Origin: Gammaproteobacteria bacterium
Lineage (GTDB): Bacteria; Pseudomonadota; Gammaproteobacteria; Ga0077536
Direction of reading: 5' to 3'
Assembly: GCA_024234975.1 (NCBI GenBank)
Contig: JACKNH010000005.1
Span: 248,001 to 312,000 of the forward strand
Length of the DNA: 64,000 nt
The notes under the pieces were generated by a model. That model was not told the origin of the DNA and ran no database searches. It saw only the letters and a list, made by a program, of their open reading frames with translations. This document shows, one piece after another, positions 27,725-36,670 of the stretch. Each line of letters starts with the position of its first letter. Position 1 is the stretch's first letter. The position numbers were made by a program, and so were the translations under genes.

Positions 27725-28797
27725 ATACGCAAGCCATAGACCGGCCCGACGCCGGCAAGACCCACGATATCGTCAAGGATTATTACGGCGCCCAGCTCCA
27801 GTCCACCGCCGATCTCAAGACCTCGGCGTGCTGCGATATCACCGCCATTCCATCCTGGCTGAAGCCGCTGTTGGCCAATATTCATCCCGAGGTGCTGGCG
27901 CGCTACTACGGCTGCGGCCTGGTGGCGCCCGCACTGCTCGAAGGGTGTCGGGTCCTCGATCTCGGTTGCGGCACCGGACGCGATGTCTATGCACTGGCGC
28001 AACTGGCCGGCGCTGCCGGCAGCGTTGTCGGAATCGACATGACCGAGCCGCAACTGGCTGTCGCGCGTGATCATCAGGCATGGCATGCCGAGCGCTTTGG
28101 CTTCGCCAATGTCGAGCTGATGCACGGTGATATCGAACAACTGGACGCGCTCGCGCTGGAACCGGAGAGTTTCGACGTCATCGTTTCCAATTGCGTGGTG
28201 AACCTGTGCGCGGATAAAGGTGCCGTGCTGGCAGGGATTCACCGTTTGTTGAAGCCGGGCGGTGAATTCTATTTCGCCGATGTGTACGCGGACCGCCGAA
28301 TTCCGCCGGCGCTGCGTGATGACCCGGTGTTGTATGGCGAATGTCTGAGTGGCGCCTTGTACTGGCACGACTTCCTCGATCTCGCCAGGCAACACGGCTT
28401 CGCCGATCCACGCCTGGTGACCGACCGTCAGTTGGAAATGCTGAATCCGGAAGTTGCGACAAAGATTGCAGGGTTCAGGTTTTTTTCCGCCACCTACCGG
28501 TTGTTCAAACTGGCGGCACTGGAATCGGCCTGTGAGGACTACGGCCAGGCCGTAATCTACCAGGGCACCATCGAAGGCCACGCGCATGCCTTCGAACTGG
28601 ACAAGCATCACTACATCGAGGCCGGCAGGGTTTTTCCGGTGTGCGGCAACACCTGGCATATGCTCAAGGGCACCCGGTTCGAACCGCACTTCCGGTTTGT
28701 CGGCGACTTCTCGCGCCATTACGGCATCTTCGAAGGTTGCGGTACGGCTTTGCCGTTCGACGGCAATCCTGCAGATGCCACCGGTGGCTGCTGCTGA
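27721..28797 (+). CDS. arsM: arsenite methyltransferase ArsM
   Basis: SAM-dependent methylation of As(III) to methylated arsenicals. 358 residues from GTG 27721. SAM motif VLDLGCGTGRDVYALAQLAG near residue 78. The arsenic-binding cysteines of the family align as C37/C38 (DLKTSACCDI), C158 (VSNCVVNL) and C208 (GECLSGALYW). An additional C-terminal domain carries FPVCGNTWHML and ends GGCC, which adds more thiols. This longer form resembles ArsM proteins linked with arsenosugar synthesis. No arsR, arsB or arsC is in the window. Confidence 0.88.
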   Translation: MNTQAIDRPDAGKTHDIVKDYYGAQLQSTADLKTSACCDITAIPSWLKPLLANIHPEVLARYYGCGLVAPALLEGCRVLDLGCGTGRDVYALAQLAGAAGSVVGIDMTEPQLAVARDHQAWHAERFGFANVELMHGDIEQLDALALEPESFDVIVSNCVVNLCADKGAVLAGIHRLLKPGGEFYFADVYADRRIPPALRDDPVLYGECLSGALYWHDFLDLARQHGFADPRLVTDRQLEMLNPEVATKIAGFRFFSATYRLFKLAALESACEDYGQAVIYQGTIEGHAHAFELDKHHYIEAGRVFPVCGNTWHMLKGTRFEPHFRFVGDFSRHYGIFEGCGTALPFDGNPADATGGCC

Positions 28798-28809
28798 AAC
28801 CGACCAAGC

Positions 28810-29460
28810 ATGTTTGAGCAGATTGATCTTTATTGCGAGAGACTCGGACCCGGTTTCTGGGCGGAACCCGTCAACGCGCTGGCCAACGTTTCCTTCTTCA
28901 TCGCCGCATGGGCGACCTGGCGGTTGGCGCGCCAACGCAATGTACTGGTGCCGGGTGTCTGGTTGACTGTTCTATTGATCGTCGCCATCGGTATCGGCAG
29001 TTTTCTGTTCCATACTCTTGCCACGGGTTGGGCCCAGTTGCTCGATGTCGGTCCCATCCTGTTGTTTCAGCTCGCGTTCATTTTCGTTTACCTGCGGCTG
29101 ATTGCGGGCACGGGGAACGCCGTTGCGGCCGGTGGGGTGTTGGCCTTCCTGGGGATCGCGTTGTATTCCAGGCAGTTCGAAGGGCTGCTCAACGGGTCGA
29201 TGATGTACGCCCCGGCGCTGGGCGTCCTGCTGATGCTCGGTGTGTATCATGCACTGCATGCGCGGGCCGCGCGTTCGTTGCTGCTGGTCGGCGGCGTATT
29301 GTTCGCCATCGCGGTCACTTTCCGCAGCATTGACATGGCAGTCTGTCCGGCCTGGCCGCTGGGCACGCATTTTCTCTGGCACCTCACCAATGGCGTGGTG
29401 CTGTATTGCGCGATGAAGGCGCTGATTGGAAATATCGCTCCGGCATCGCGACCGGCTTGA
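28810..29460 (+). CDS. ceramidase-like integral membrane hydrolase (CREST superfamily)
   Basis: 216 residues, seven hydrophobic helices. Conserved residues of the alkaline ceramidase fold are all visible: E in GFWAEPVNALAN, S and H in GIGSFLFHT, D in LLDVGPILLF, and the paired His in THFLWHLTNG. These form the zinc site in characterised members, so the protein should be an active metal-dependent amide or ester hydrolase of lipids. Directly behind arsM, suggesting a role on an arsenic-containing or sphingoid-like lipid; that link is inference. Confidence 0.78.
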   Translation: MFEQIDLYCERLGPGFWAEPVNALANVSFFIAAWATWRLARQRNVLVPGVWLTVLLIVAIGIGSFLFHTLATGWAQLLDVGPILLFQLAFIFVYLRLIAGTGNAVAAGGVLAFLGIALYSRQFEGLLNGSMMYAPALGVLLMLGVYHALHARAARSLLLVGGVLFAIAVTFRSIDMAVCPAWPLGTHFLWHLTNGVVLYCAMKALIGNIAPASRPA

Positions 29461-29526
29461 GTTATAACCATCAACCGGGCATGACCGTGTGCCTGAGTTG
29501 GAACCAGATTCAGGAGTTGTGAAAAG

Positions 29527-31173
29527 ATGTCGGAATCACCTGCAATGATGTCCGGTGGCGAAGCCATGATCCGCGCTGTTGCGGCCAATGGCATTGATAC
29601 GGTATTCGGCCTGCCCGGCGCGCAAATCTACCCGTTGTTCGATGCCATGGCGCGAATGCCGGAAATGACCTGCATCACGCCGCGTCACGAGCAAGGCGCG
29701 GCCTATATGGCATTGGGCTATGCGCGCGCCACCGGCGAGCCGGGGGTGTTTTCCGTGGTGCCTGGCCCCGGCGTTCTGAACACGACGGCGGCGTTGTGTA
29801 CGGCCGATGGCAACAATGCGCCGGTGATTTGTTTGACCGGCCAGATCCCGTCGGTCTATCTGGGAAAAGGTCGCGGCCATCTGCATGAGTTGCGCGATCA
29901 GCGGCTGACATTGTCCACCCTCACCAAGTGGGCCGGCCGCATCGATGATCCGACGCAGACGCAAAGCATGGTGGACCAGGCGATGTCCGTCGCCCTGAGC
30001 GGCAGGCGCGGGCCGGTCTGCCTGGAAATGTGCTGGGACACGATGGCACAGGAATTTCCCGTCACCATCGGTGGTGACGGTGTACGCATCGAAAAACCGG
30101 AGGTCGATCTTGACGCCGTCAACCAGGCCGCGGCACTGATTGCGAAAGCGAAGCGCCCGATGATCATGTGCGGCGGTGGCGCGCAACATGCGCCGGCCGA
30201 AGTGCTGGCGCTGGCCCGGATGTTGAACGCGCCGGTCACTGCACTGCGCATGGGACGCGGTGTGGTGGCGGAGGATGATGCGTTGGGTACATCCAGCGCG
30301 GCGGCGAGACTGCTGTGGGATGACACCGATCTGTTGATCGGCGTCGGTTCGCGGCTCGAACTGCAATACATGCGCTGGGGTTCGATGATGAAGTATGAAC
30401 CCCGGCCGCAGAACGGGCCGACCATGATTCGCATCGACATCGACCCTGCCGAAATGGATCGGTTGCAGCCGGATGTGGGTATCGTCGCGGACAGCGTCGA
30501 CGGCTTGAATGCACTAATGCGCGCATTGGCGGGCAAGGTCTCGCCGGACCCGGCCAACATTGAGCGGATCAGCGCGGCGAAGGCGAAGGCGCGGGCGCGG
30601 ATTCAGAAAGTGCAGCCACAGATGGCTTACCTCGATGTCATTCGCGAGGTCTTGCCGCGAGACGGCATCTTTCTGGAGGAGTTGTGCCAGGTCGGGTTCA
30701 CATCCAATTTCGGCTTCCCGGTGTACGAGCCGCGCACCTACATCAGTCCCGGCTACCAGGGCACGCTGGGTTTCGGTTATCCAACGGCCTTGGGCGTAAA
30801 GGTCGCAAAGCCCGATCGCGCCGTGGTATCGGTGTGCGGCGACGGCGGCTTCATGTTCGGTATGCCGGAAATGCAGACTGCCGCGCAATACGGCATCGGC
30901 GCCATCGCGCTGGTGTTCAACAACAACGCCTACGGAAATGTCAGGCGCGACCAGATGAATAACTACGGCGGGCGCCTGATCGGCGCCGACCTGAAGAATC
31001 CGGATTTCGTCAAACTCGCGGACGCTTGTGGCGTCGCGGGTTATCGCGTCGATTCGCCGGCGGCTTTGAAACCGGTGTTGGCCAAAGCCATTGATGACAA
31101 CGCGCCAGCATTGATCGAAGTGACCTGTGAACGCGGCAGCGAAGTCTCGCCGTGGGAATTCATCCAGGGCTGA
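29527..31173 (+). CDS. thiamine-diphosphate-dependent enzyme, acetolactate synthase-like
   Basis: 548 residues with the three-domain ThDP fold. Catalytic Glu in TPRHEQGAAYMALGYARATG; binding motif GDGGFMFGMPEMQTAAQYGIGAIALVFNNNAYG. It stands alone without a regulatory subunit, unlike the biosynthetic ilvB at 889. Related enzymes include acetolactate synthases, benzoylformate decarboxylases, oxalyl-CoA decarboxylases and sulfoacetaldehyde acetyltransferases; sequence alone does not decide. ATG 29527 is followed by further in-frame ATGs. Confidence 0.83.
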   Translation: MSESPAMMSGGEAMIRAVAANGIDTVFGLPGAQIYPLFDAMARMPEMTCITPRHEQGAAYMALGYARATGEPGVFSVVPGPGVLNTTAALCTADGNNAPVICLTGQIPSVYLGKGRGHLHELRDQRLTLSTLTKWAGRIDDPTQTQSMVDQAMSVALSGRRGPVCLEMCWDTMAQEFPVTIGGDGVRIEKPEVDLDAVNQAAALIAKAKRPMIMCGGGAQHAPAEVLALARMLNAPVTALRMGRGVVAEDDALGTSSAAARLLWDDTDLLIGVGSRLELQYMRWGSMMKYEPRPQNGPTMIRIDIDPAEMDRLQPDVGIVADSVDGLNALMRALAGKVSPDPANIERISAAKAKARARIQKVQPQMAYLDVIREVLPRDGIFLEELCQVGFTSNFGFPVYEPRTYISPGYQGTLGFGYPTALGVKVAKPDRAVVSVCGDGGFMFGMPEMQTAAQYGIGAIALVFNNNAYGNVRRDQMNNYGGRLIGADLKNPDFVKLADACGVAGYRVDSPAALKPVLAKAIDDNAPALIEVTCERGSEVSPWEFIQG

Positions 31174-31188
31174 GGTGAGCACCGTGCG

Positions 31189-33675
31189 TCAGCGCAGCTG
31201 ACGCTTGGTCTTGTGCGTGGGGGTGGCGCTCCACGGGTCTTCCGGCCAGGGATGTTTCGGGTAGCGTCCCTGCAGCTCCTTGCGGACTTCGGGGTAGGTG
31301 CGTTCCCAGAAGCCGGCCAGATCCTGGGTGACCTGGATCGGCGTCTGCCGCGGTGATAACAGATGCAGGACCAGCGGTACCCGGCCGCGGGCTATGCGCG
31401 GCGTGTCCTTCTGACCGAACATCTCCTGCAGCTTGACTGCCAGCACCGGCGGCTCACCGGCGGCGTAGACGAGTTTGCGCCGCATGCCACTGGGCACCGC
31501 GTATTCCGTCGGCGCAAGTTCATCGACCAGCTGTCGCTGCGGGTAGTTGAGCATCGAACGTACGGTGGCGGCAAACCTTTCGGCGTCGATGTTCAGTCGG
31601 GTATGGCCGGCCAGCAGCGGTGCCAGCCAGTCTTCCCGTGTCGCCAGCAGTGCGTCGTCACTGACTTCCGGTAATTCAAGCTCCGGACACCAGCCACGCA
31701 GGCATCCAACGCGTGACTGCCAGTTGCGCAAGGCTTCACTCCACGGTAGCGATTCAAGGCCCAACGTTCCGACAGCTTCAAGCAACATCGCCAGCGTGCG
31801 GTCATCCGCTGGCGTGGCGATACGGCGGCGGGTAAGCGCGATGTGGCCGAACGATTCCACCGCATGTGCTTCCACCGCGCGGGTGGTCGCATTGAACACA
31901 CGTTCTTCGCCGGCAGTGAAATGGCTGGGGAAATGTTCGCGCAATGCTTCTTCATCCAGGCGGGCCGCGCGTTGCACCAGACTGTCGCGGGCTTCGAAGC
32001 GCAAATCGGAAATCGCCAGCCAACGTTCACCCACCAGCGACGACGCTGCGGCCAGCGTGGCGCCCCGACCATTGGCGAGCAGGTAGCGCCGCGGATTGTC
32101 GTTCTCCTGCCGCGCGATGCGATCCGGATACGCCAGGGCCACGAGGGTGCCGAGGTCATGCGAATCCATCGTTGAAGTTTCGTGGCGCGGCAGTTTCAAG
32201 CGGTCCGCCCAGGCGCGCGCGGTTTGATCGATGCGATACAGGTCGCCTCGCGACACGTCGGATTCCAGCGGGCGTTTATCGCGCAGTGCCTGCAACGCTT
32301 TTAGCCGCAATTCGAAATCATCATCGCGGCGTAAGTTGCCGCGCAGCGGATCGCGTTGTTCCAATATCGCCGCAACATCGCAGGCCAGGCGTTGTTGCGC
32401 GGCAGGTGCGCGCAGGATGGCATTGGCAAGTCGTGGACTGGCGCCAAGGCGCTGCAACGCACGGCCGTGCGCGGTGATGCGGCCGTCAGGCGAGATTGCG
32501 TCGAGGTCGGTCAACAAGTCACGTGCCTGGGCAAGCGCACCGGGCGGTGGTGGATCGAGAAACTGCAGATCTTCGCTGCCCCAGGTCTTCAATTCCAGCA
32601 ACAGGCCGGAGAGCTCCACCTGGGCGATCTCCGGTCGCGCGGACCGATCAAGAGTACGGCTTTCCGACCACAGACGGATGCATTGGCCGGAAGCTTCGCG
32701 TCCGGCCCGGCCCGCACGTTGATCCGCCGAAGCCTGGCTGATGGACACCGTCTCCAGGCGGCTCATACCGCTGATCGGGTCGAAGCGCGGTTCGCGCGCC
32801 AGCCCGCTATCGATGACGGTACGCACGCCGGCGACCGTCACACTGGATTCGGCGACGTTGGTCGAGAGAATGACCCGCCGTTGCTCTCCCGGGCGCAGAA
32901 CGCGCACCTGTTGTTCCACCGGCAGTTCGCCGTGCAAGGGCAGTACTTCGCATGGCAGTGATTGCAGCATGTCGGCACAGCGATCGATCTCGTAGCGGCC
33001 GGGCAGGAAACACAGGATGTCGCCGCTGTAAGCGTCCAGCGCCTGGCGCACCGCGCGCACCATCGAAGCCTGCACCGGTTCGTCGGTACGTGGTGTCTGA
33101 TAGGTGATCTGCACCGGATGGCTGCGGCCTGGTGAGGTGATTTCCATTGCATCGAGGAACCGCGTCAGTCGGGCGCCGTCGAGCGTCGCCGACATTACGA
33201 TGAGCCGCAGTTCCGGGCGCAGCGACTGCTGCACATCCAGGCACAGCGCCAGACCGAGATCGCTGGCGAGATTACGTTCGTGGAATTCATCGAACACGAC
33301 CGCGCTGACGCCTTCCAGCGACGGATCCTGTTGCAGCATGCGGGTGAGTATGCCTTCAGTGACAACCTCGATACGCGTGCCGGCCGATACGCGGGTGTCG
33401 AAGCGGATGCGGTAGCCGACGGTGTCGCCGACGTCCTCGCCGAATTGTCCCGCCATGAACATAGCAGCGGCACGCGCGGCAATACGACGCGGTTCCAGCA
33501 TGATGACGCGTCCCCTGCACCACGGCGCATTCAGCAACGCCGGCGGCACCTGGGTCGTCTTGCCTGCGCCCGGCGGTGCTTCCAGAACCAATCGCGTATG
33601 CGTGGCCAGCGCGGCCTGGATATCCGGCAGCAGAGGCGTAACAGGGTAGCTGGGCGTAGGGGTGGCAGACATCAT
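31189..33675 (-). CDS. hrpB: ATP-dependent helicase HrpB (DEAH/RHA family)
   Basis: 828 residues. Helicase motif I GAGKTTQVP near residue 39, motif II DEFHERN, motif III MSATLD, motif V NVAESSVTVAGVRTVIDSG and motif VI QRAGRAGR. The C-terminal HrpB-specific region ends VQVTQDLAGFWERTYPEVRKELQGRYPKHPWPEDP-like. Function in the cell poorly known; implicated in RNA metabolism. It is convergent with the ThDP enzyme gene, 15 bases apart. Several plus-strand ORFs over it are antisense shadows. Confidence 0.93.
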   Translation of the reverse strand: MMSATPTPSYPVTPLLPDIQAALATHTRLVLEAPPGAGKTTQVPPALLNAPWCRGRVIMLEPRRIAARAAAMFMAGQFGEDVGDTVGYRIRFDTRVSAGTRIEVVTEGILTRMLQQDPSLEGVSAVVFDEFHERNLASDLGLALCLDVQQSLRPELRLIVMSATLDGARLTRFLDAMEITSPGRSHPVQITYQTPRTDEPVQASMVRAVRQALDAYSGDILCFLPGRYEIDRCADMLQSLPCEVLPLHGELPVEQQVRVLRPGEQRRVILSTNVAESSVTVAGVRTVIDSGLAREPRFDPISGMSRLETVSISQASADQRAGRAGREASGQCIRLWSESRTLDRSARPEIAQVELSGLLLELKTWGSEDLQFLDPPPPGALAQARDLLTDLDAISPDGRITAHGRALQRLGASPRLANAILRAPAAQQRLACDVAAILEQRDPLRGNLRRDDDFELRLKALQALRDKRPLESDVSRGDLYRIDQTARAWADRLKLPRHETSTMDSHDLGTLVALAYPDRIARQENDNPRRYLLANGRGATLAAASSLVGERWLAISDLRFEARDSLVQRAARLDEEALREHFPSHFTAGEERVFNATTRAVEAHAVESFGHIALTRRRIATPADDRTLAMLLEAVGTLGLESLPWSEALRNWQSRVGCLRGWCPELELPEVSDDALLATREDWLAPLLAGHTRLNIDAERFAATVRSMLNYPQRQLVDELAPTEYAVPSGMRRKLVYAAGEPPVLAVKLQEMFGQKDTPRIARGRVPLVLHLLSPRQTPIQVTQDLAGFWERTYPEVRKELQGRYPKHPWPEDPWSATPTHKTKRQLR

Positions 33676-33801
33676 TCGTCACGTGATACAGGGGCCCGAC
33701 AACAGCCCTGGAACGTTCAGGCGCCGCACATCGACGCGGATTTGAATGATAAGGCAACCCGCGCTAACGTGTCCCGCAGACCTCTCACTAAAGTGGCGAC
33801 C

Positions 33802-34257
33802 ATGCGCAAACGGCTGCGGTCCGGAATATTGGCATTGGCCACATTGTCAGCCTGCGTTCAAACCACGGTTGGTGCGCAGACCTGTTCCGTGGTGGACGAA
33901 GTGGTGTTACGGAGCCTGGAAGAGCAGCAGCGTCTTGCCGAGCTCTACGGCGATGTGCCTGCACTGGAAGCATTATGGTTGCCGACACTGGTCGTCGAGC
34001 TGCCCGATGGCACGGTCCTGACTGATCGCGCGCAGGTAATGCGGACGCTGACCGCAACGGCAGATCACCTCCAGTCGCTGACGACAGACATCGACTCGGT
34101 ACAGTACGCCGGCGAATCCGCCGCACAGGTGACTGGCCGGCGAATTGCGACTTATGCTGCGGGCGCCGGCGATCCGACCAGCAGTGCGTTCGTCGATACC
34201 TGGGTGCGCTCAGGTGCGTCCTGGCAACTTTCCTCGCGTACTTACCGCGCTGATTGA
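33802..34257 (+). CDS. small secreted SnoaL/DUF4440-like protein
   Basis: 151 residues from ATG 33802. Signal peptide SGILALATLSACVQTTVGAQT (an LSAC sequence could make it a lipoprotein). The mature part fits an NTF2-like fold: a helix (LEEQQRLAELYGDVPALEALW), then beta strands VVELPDGTVLTDRAQVMRTL and the end FVDTWVRSGASWQLSSRTY. Such domains are ligand-binding or enzymatic; none is assignable. It is divergent from hrpB and convergent with the next gene. Confidence 0.7.
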   Translation: MRKRLRSGILALATLSACVQTTVGAQTCSVVDEVVLRSLEEQQRLAELYGDVPALEALWLPTLVVELPDGTVLTDRAQVMRTLTATADHLQSLTTDIDSVQYAGESAAQVTGRRIATYAAGAGDPTSSAFVDTWVRSGASWQLSSRTYRAD

Positions 34258-34258
34258 G

Positions 34259-35308
34259 TTACTGCCGCGCTACTTCGCTCGCTGTTGCGCCAGCGGCGGG
34301 CGTGAACAAATCCCCATAGTCGAGGCCGGTCTCACCACGGGCGTGGGCGATATTCATCAGCCTGGCCTGCTCGGTGAACGATGCCGGCATGGCGCGTCCG
34401 TCGGCGACGTCAATCCACAATCGGAGCAGCAATCGTTTGTGCGCGGGCGAATCCTCGAACGCCGTGCGTGAATGCAGAACAACGAAGTTGTGCCAGAACA
34501 TCATCTCGCCGCGTTCGAGCATGAACTCCGCGCGCACATCCGGCCGGCGTGAAATCGCGGCGAAGCAGCCCATGGCCGCCTTCAGCGGGGCCGGTAACTC
34601 CTCGCCACGCTGGCGGGCCGCCACCATCGGCAGCATCGGGTGATAGAAGCAGCTGACGGTGCCGTTGACGTTGGCGTAACAGGGGATCTTGTCGCTGGTC
34701 ACCGGCTGTTGCGGCCGCCCGGAATGGTAATAGCCTTCGTACAGGGCGGTGAGATGCTCCGGGTGTTCTTCGCGCATGATGTTGTGAATCGCCAGTGCGC
34801 TGACCAGCCCACTGACGCCACCGCGTTCCGCACGCTGCCAGCCGGCCAGTGAGAGAATCTCGTGGAAATCGGCGTGTGATCCCAATTCGATATCCATGAG
34901 GTAGCCGCGACCGGTGGGATTGTGTTCTTCCTTCTGCACAAAACCGATCAAGTCGTTGCGATAGCTTTGCGGCGCGCCCGTGCCCAGATGCGTGCCCAGG
35001 CCCCAGTAGATGCGTTGGAATGTTTCCAGGTCCAGCGCGTTGGTATCCAGGCCACTGATGATGACCGCGCCCTTGCCGTGCATGATTTCATTACGCACGT
35101 TCGCCATGAACCGTTCGATGGCCGGTGCGGTGAATGCATCCCGCCGTACGGCCGTGGGCGCGCTTGCGTCGGTACTGGCAAGCAATGCCTGCAACTCACT
35201 GCGTTCGGCATCACCGAGACGATATTCGAGTCCCGCCTTGCCGCCGATGGAAGCGCTGGTCCAGGCCATGGCATCGTTGATGTCAGCGTCGAAAACCGGA
35301 TTCATCAT
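34259..35308 (-). CDS. TauD/TfdA family Fe(II)/2-oxoglutarate dioxygenase
   Basis: 349 residues. Metal ligands are H145 and D147 (ELGSHADFHE) and the distal H279 (NFVVLHSRTAFED); the 2-oxoglutarate Arg is likely R296 (KRLLLRLWID). Family members oxidise sulfonates, phenoxy acids, betaines and others, so the substrate is open. It ends one base from the secreted protein gene and lies 41 bases downstream of the dipeptidase stop on the same strand, so cotranscription with the dipeptidase is possible. Confidence 0.84.
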   Translation of the reverse strand: MMNPVFDADINDAMAWTSASIGGKAGLEYRLGDAERSELQALLASTDASAPTAVRRDAFTAPAIERFMANVRNEIMHGKGAVIISGLDTNALDLETFQRIYWGLGTHLGTGAPQSYRNDLIGFVQKEEHNPTGRGYLMDIELGSHADFHEILSLAGWQRAERGGVSGLVSALAIHNIMREEHPEHLTALYEGYYHSGRPQQPVTSDKIPCYANVNGTVSCFYHPMLPMVAARQRGEELPAPLKAAMGCFAAISRRPDVRAEFMLERGEMMFWHNFVVLHSRTAFEDSPAHKRLLLRLWIDVADGRAMPASFTEQARLMNIAHARGETGLDYGDLFTPAAGATASEVARQ

Positions 35309-35349
35309 CTTTTCAAACCACGTGTTACGGGAAAAGTTTCCAGCAGGCC

Positions 35350-36573
35350 TCAGTTGCCTGCCAGTGCCTGGGCCGCGGCCAGCACGCCGAGCAGGTTGCC
35401 ACCCCAGAGCTTGTCGATATCGGCGTCGCTGTAGCCGCGTCTCACCAGTTCCGCGGTGACGTTGGCGGTTTCGGCAGCGTTCTGCCAGCCGGTGACGCCA
35501 CCGCCGCCTTCAAAGTCCGATGCGATACCAACATGGTCAATGCCGATCAGTTTGACTGCGTAATCGATATGGTCGACGAACTGCGCAACGGTGGCGCGTG
35601 GCCAGCGATCATCAATCTTTGCCTGCTCCCGATCGAACTCGCTGCGTTTCTCCGCGCTGAGCTTCGCCATATCGGCCGGATTGCTGACGCCATATCGCGC
35701 ACGCAATTCCGCCAGCGCTTTCACCTTGGCTGCGGGGACTTCCTGCACGTAGGAGTCAAAGGCGACGACCTGGATGACACCGCCTTTGGCCGCCAGCGCC
35801 CGCATGGTGACATCATCCATATTGCGCGGATGATTGTTGATTGCGCTGACTGCCGAATGCGAGGCAATGACCGGGGCGCGCGACAGCGCGATGGCCTGGC
35901 GGGCGGCCTGGACCGACACGTGCGAAACATCCACCAGCATTCCGACATCGTTCATGGTCGCAACGGCGGCCCGGCCCAGTGCACTCAAACCGCCGTGCTC
36001 GGCGGCGGCCTCGCCCGGACGCGGTTGGGCGGAATCGGCCAGATCGTTGTGGCCGTTATGCGCCAACGTCATGTAACGACCACCCAGATTGTAATAGTCG
36101 CGAATCAGGCCGAGATCACGGCCGATGACATAACCGTTTTCGATACCGATCAGCGCGACCAGTTTGCCGCGGGCATGGATGTTGCGTACATCATCGGCAT
36201 TGAACGCCAGTTCGATCTGATCCGGGTATAGCCAGTTGGCCACTCTGTGAATGGCGGAGAACTTGGTCAGCGCGTCGGCGCGGGCGGCACGATACCCCGC
36301 CTCGCTGCGCTCGCCCTGACCCACATAGACAATGAAGAATCCCGCATCGAGTCCACCGCGGCGCATCTTCACGAGGTCGACCTGTAACGGACCGTTGATG
36401 CCGGGGTCGGTCGCCGAGGTGGCATAGTCGAGCGGAATATCGATATGCGAATCGATGGTGATGCGTTGGGATTGCGCCATCACGGTGGCGCTGAAAACGC
36501 CTGCCGTCACCGTAAGCAGGATGGCTGCCACCCGATGCCGGGTTCGATGTGAAGGGTGGGTGGAAGGCTTCAT
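35350..36573 (-). CDS. membrane dipeptidase, peptidase family M19
   Basis: 407 residues with a signal peptide (VAAILLTVTAGVFSATVMA, cleavage near residue 34), hence periplasmic or lipid-bound. The zinc motif is IDSHIDIPLDYA; IGIENGYVIGRDLGLI, YMTLAHNGHNDLADSA, VDVSHVS and SHSAVSAI are the other M19 blocks, with GIDHVGIASDFEGGGGV near the end. Renal-dipeptidase-like enzymes split dipeptides, including D-residues. Neighbouring TauD-like gene on the same strand. Confidence 0.88.
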   Translation of the reverse strand: MKPSTHPSHRTRHRVAAILLTVTAGVFSATVMAQSQRITIDSHIDIPLDYATSATDPGINGPLQVDLVKMRRGGLDAGFFIVYVGQGERSEAGYRAARADALTKFSAIHRVANWLYPDQIELAFNADDVRNIHARGKLVALIGIENGYVIGRDLGLIRDYYNLGGRYMTLAHNGHNDLADSAQPRPGEAAAEHGGLSALGRAAVATMNDVGMLVDVSHVSVQAARQAIALSRAPVIASHSAVSAINNHPRNMDDVTMRALAAKGGVIQVVAFDSYVQEVPAAKVKALAELRARYGVSNPADMAKLSAEKRSEFDREQAKIDDRWPRATVAQFVDHIDYAVKLIGIDHVGIASDFEGGGGVTGWQNAAETANVTAELVRRGYSDADIDKLWGGNLLGVLAAAQALAGN

Positions 36574-36597
36574 GATGGCTCCCTCTGCGCGGGCTGG

Positions 36598-36620
36598 CGG
36601 GAGGCCTGGATGGCCTCCCG
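36598..36620 (-). terminator. hairpin between the CDF gene and the dipeptidase gene
   Basis: Nine-base inverted repeat (CGGGAGGCC / GGCCTCCCG) with a 5-base loop, in the 97-base gap behind the CDF stop on the minus strand. No T-run, so termination would be weak or Rho-assisted. Confidence 0.4.
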
Positions 36621-36670
36621 TACGATGTGACCCATCTTACGACCGGCAGCGGTGGGATGCACCCGCCGGA

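Noticed and set aside
27478..28935. 485-codon minus-strand ORF over the DMT/arsM/ceramidase genes
   Set aside because: Spans three real genes of the opposite strand and lacks any domain pattern; a codon-bias shadow.
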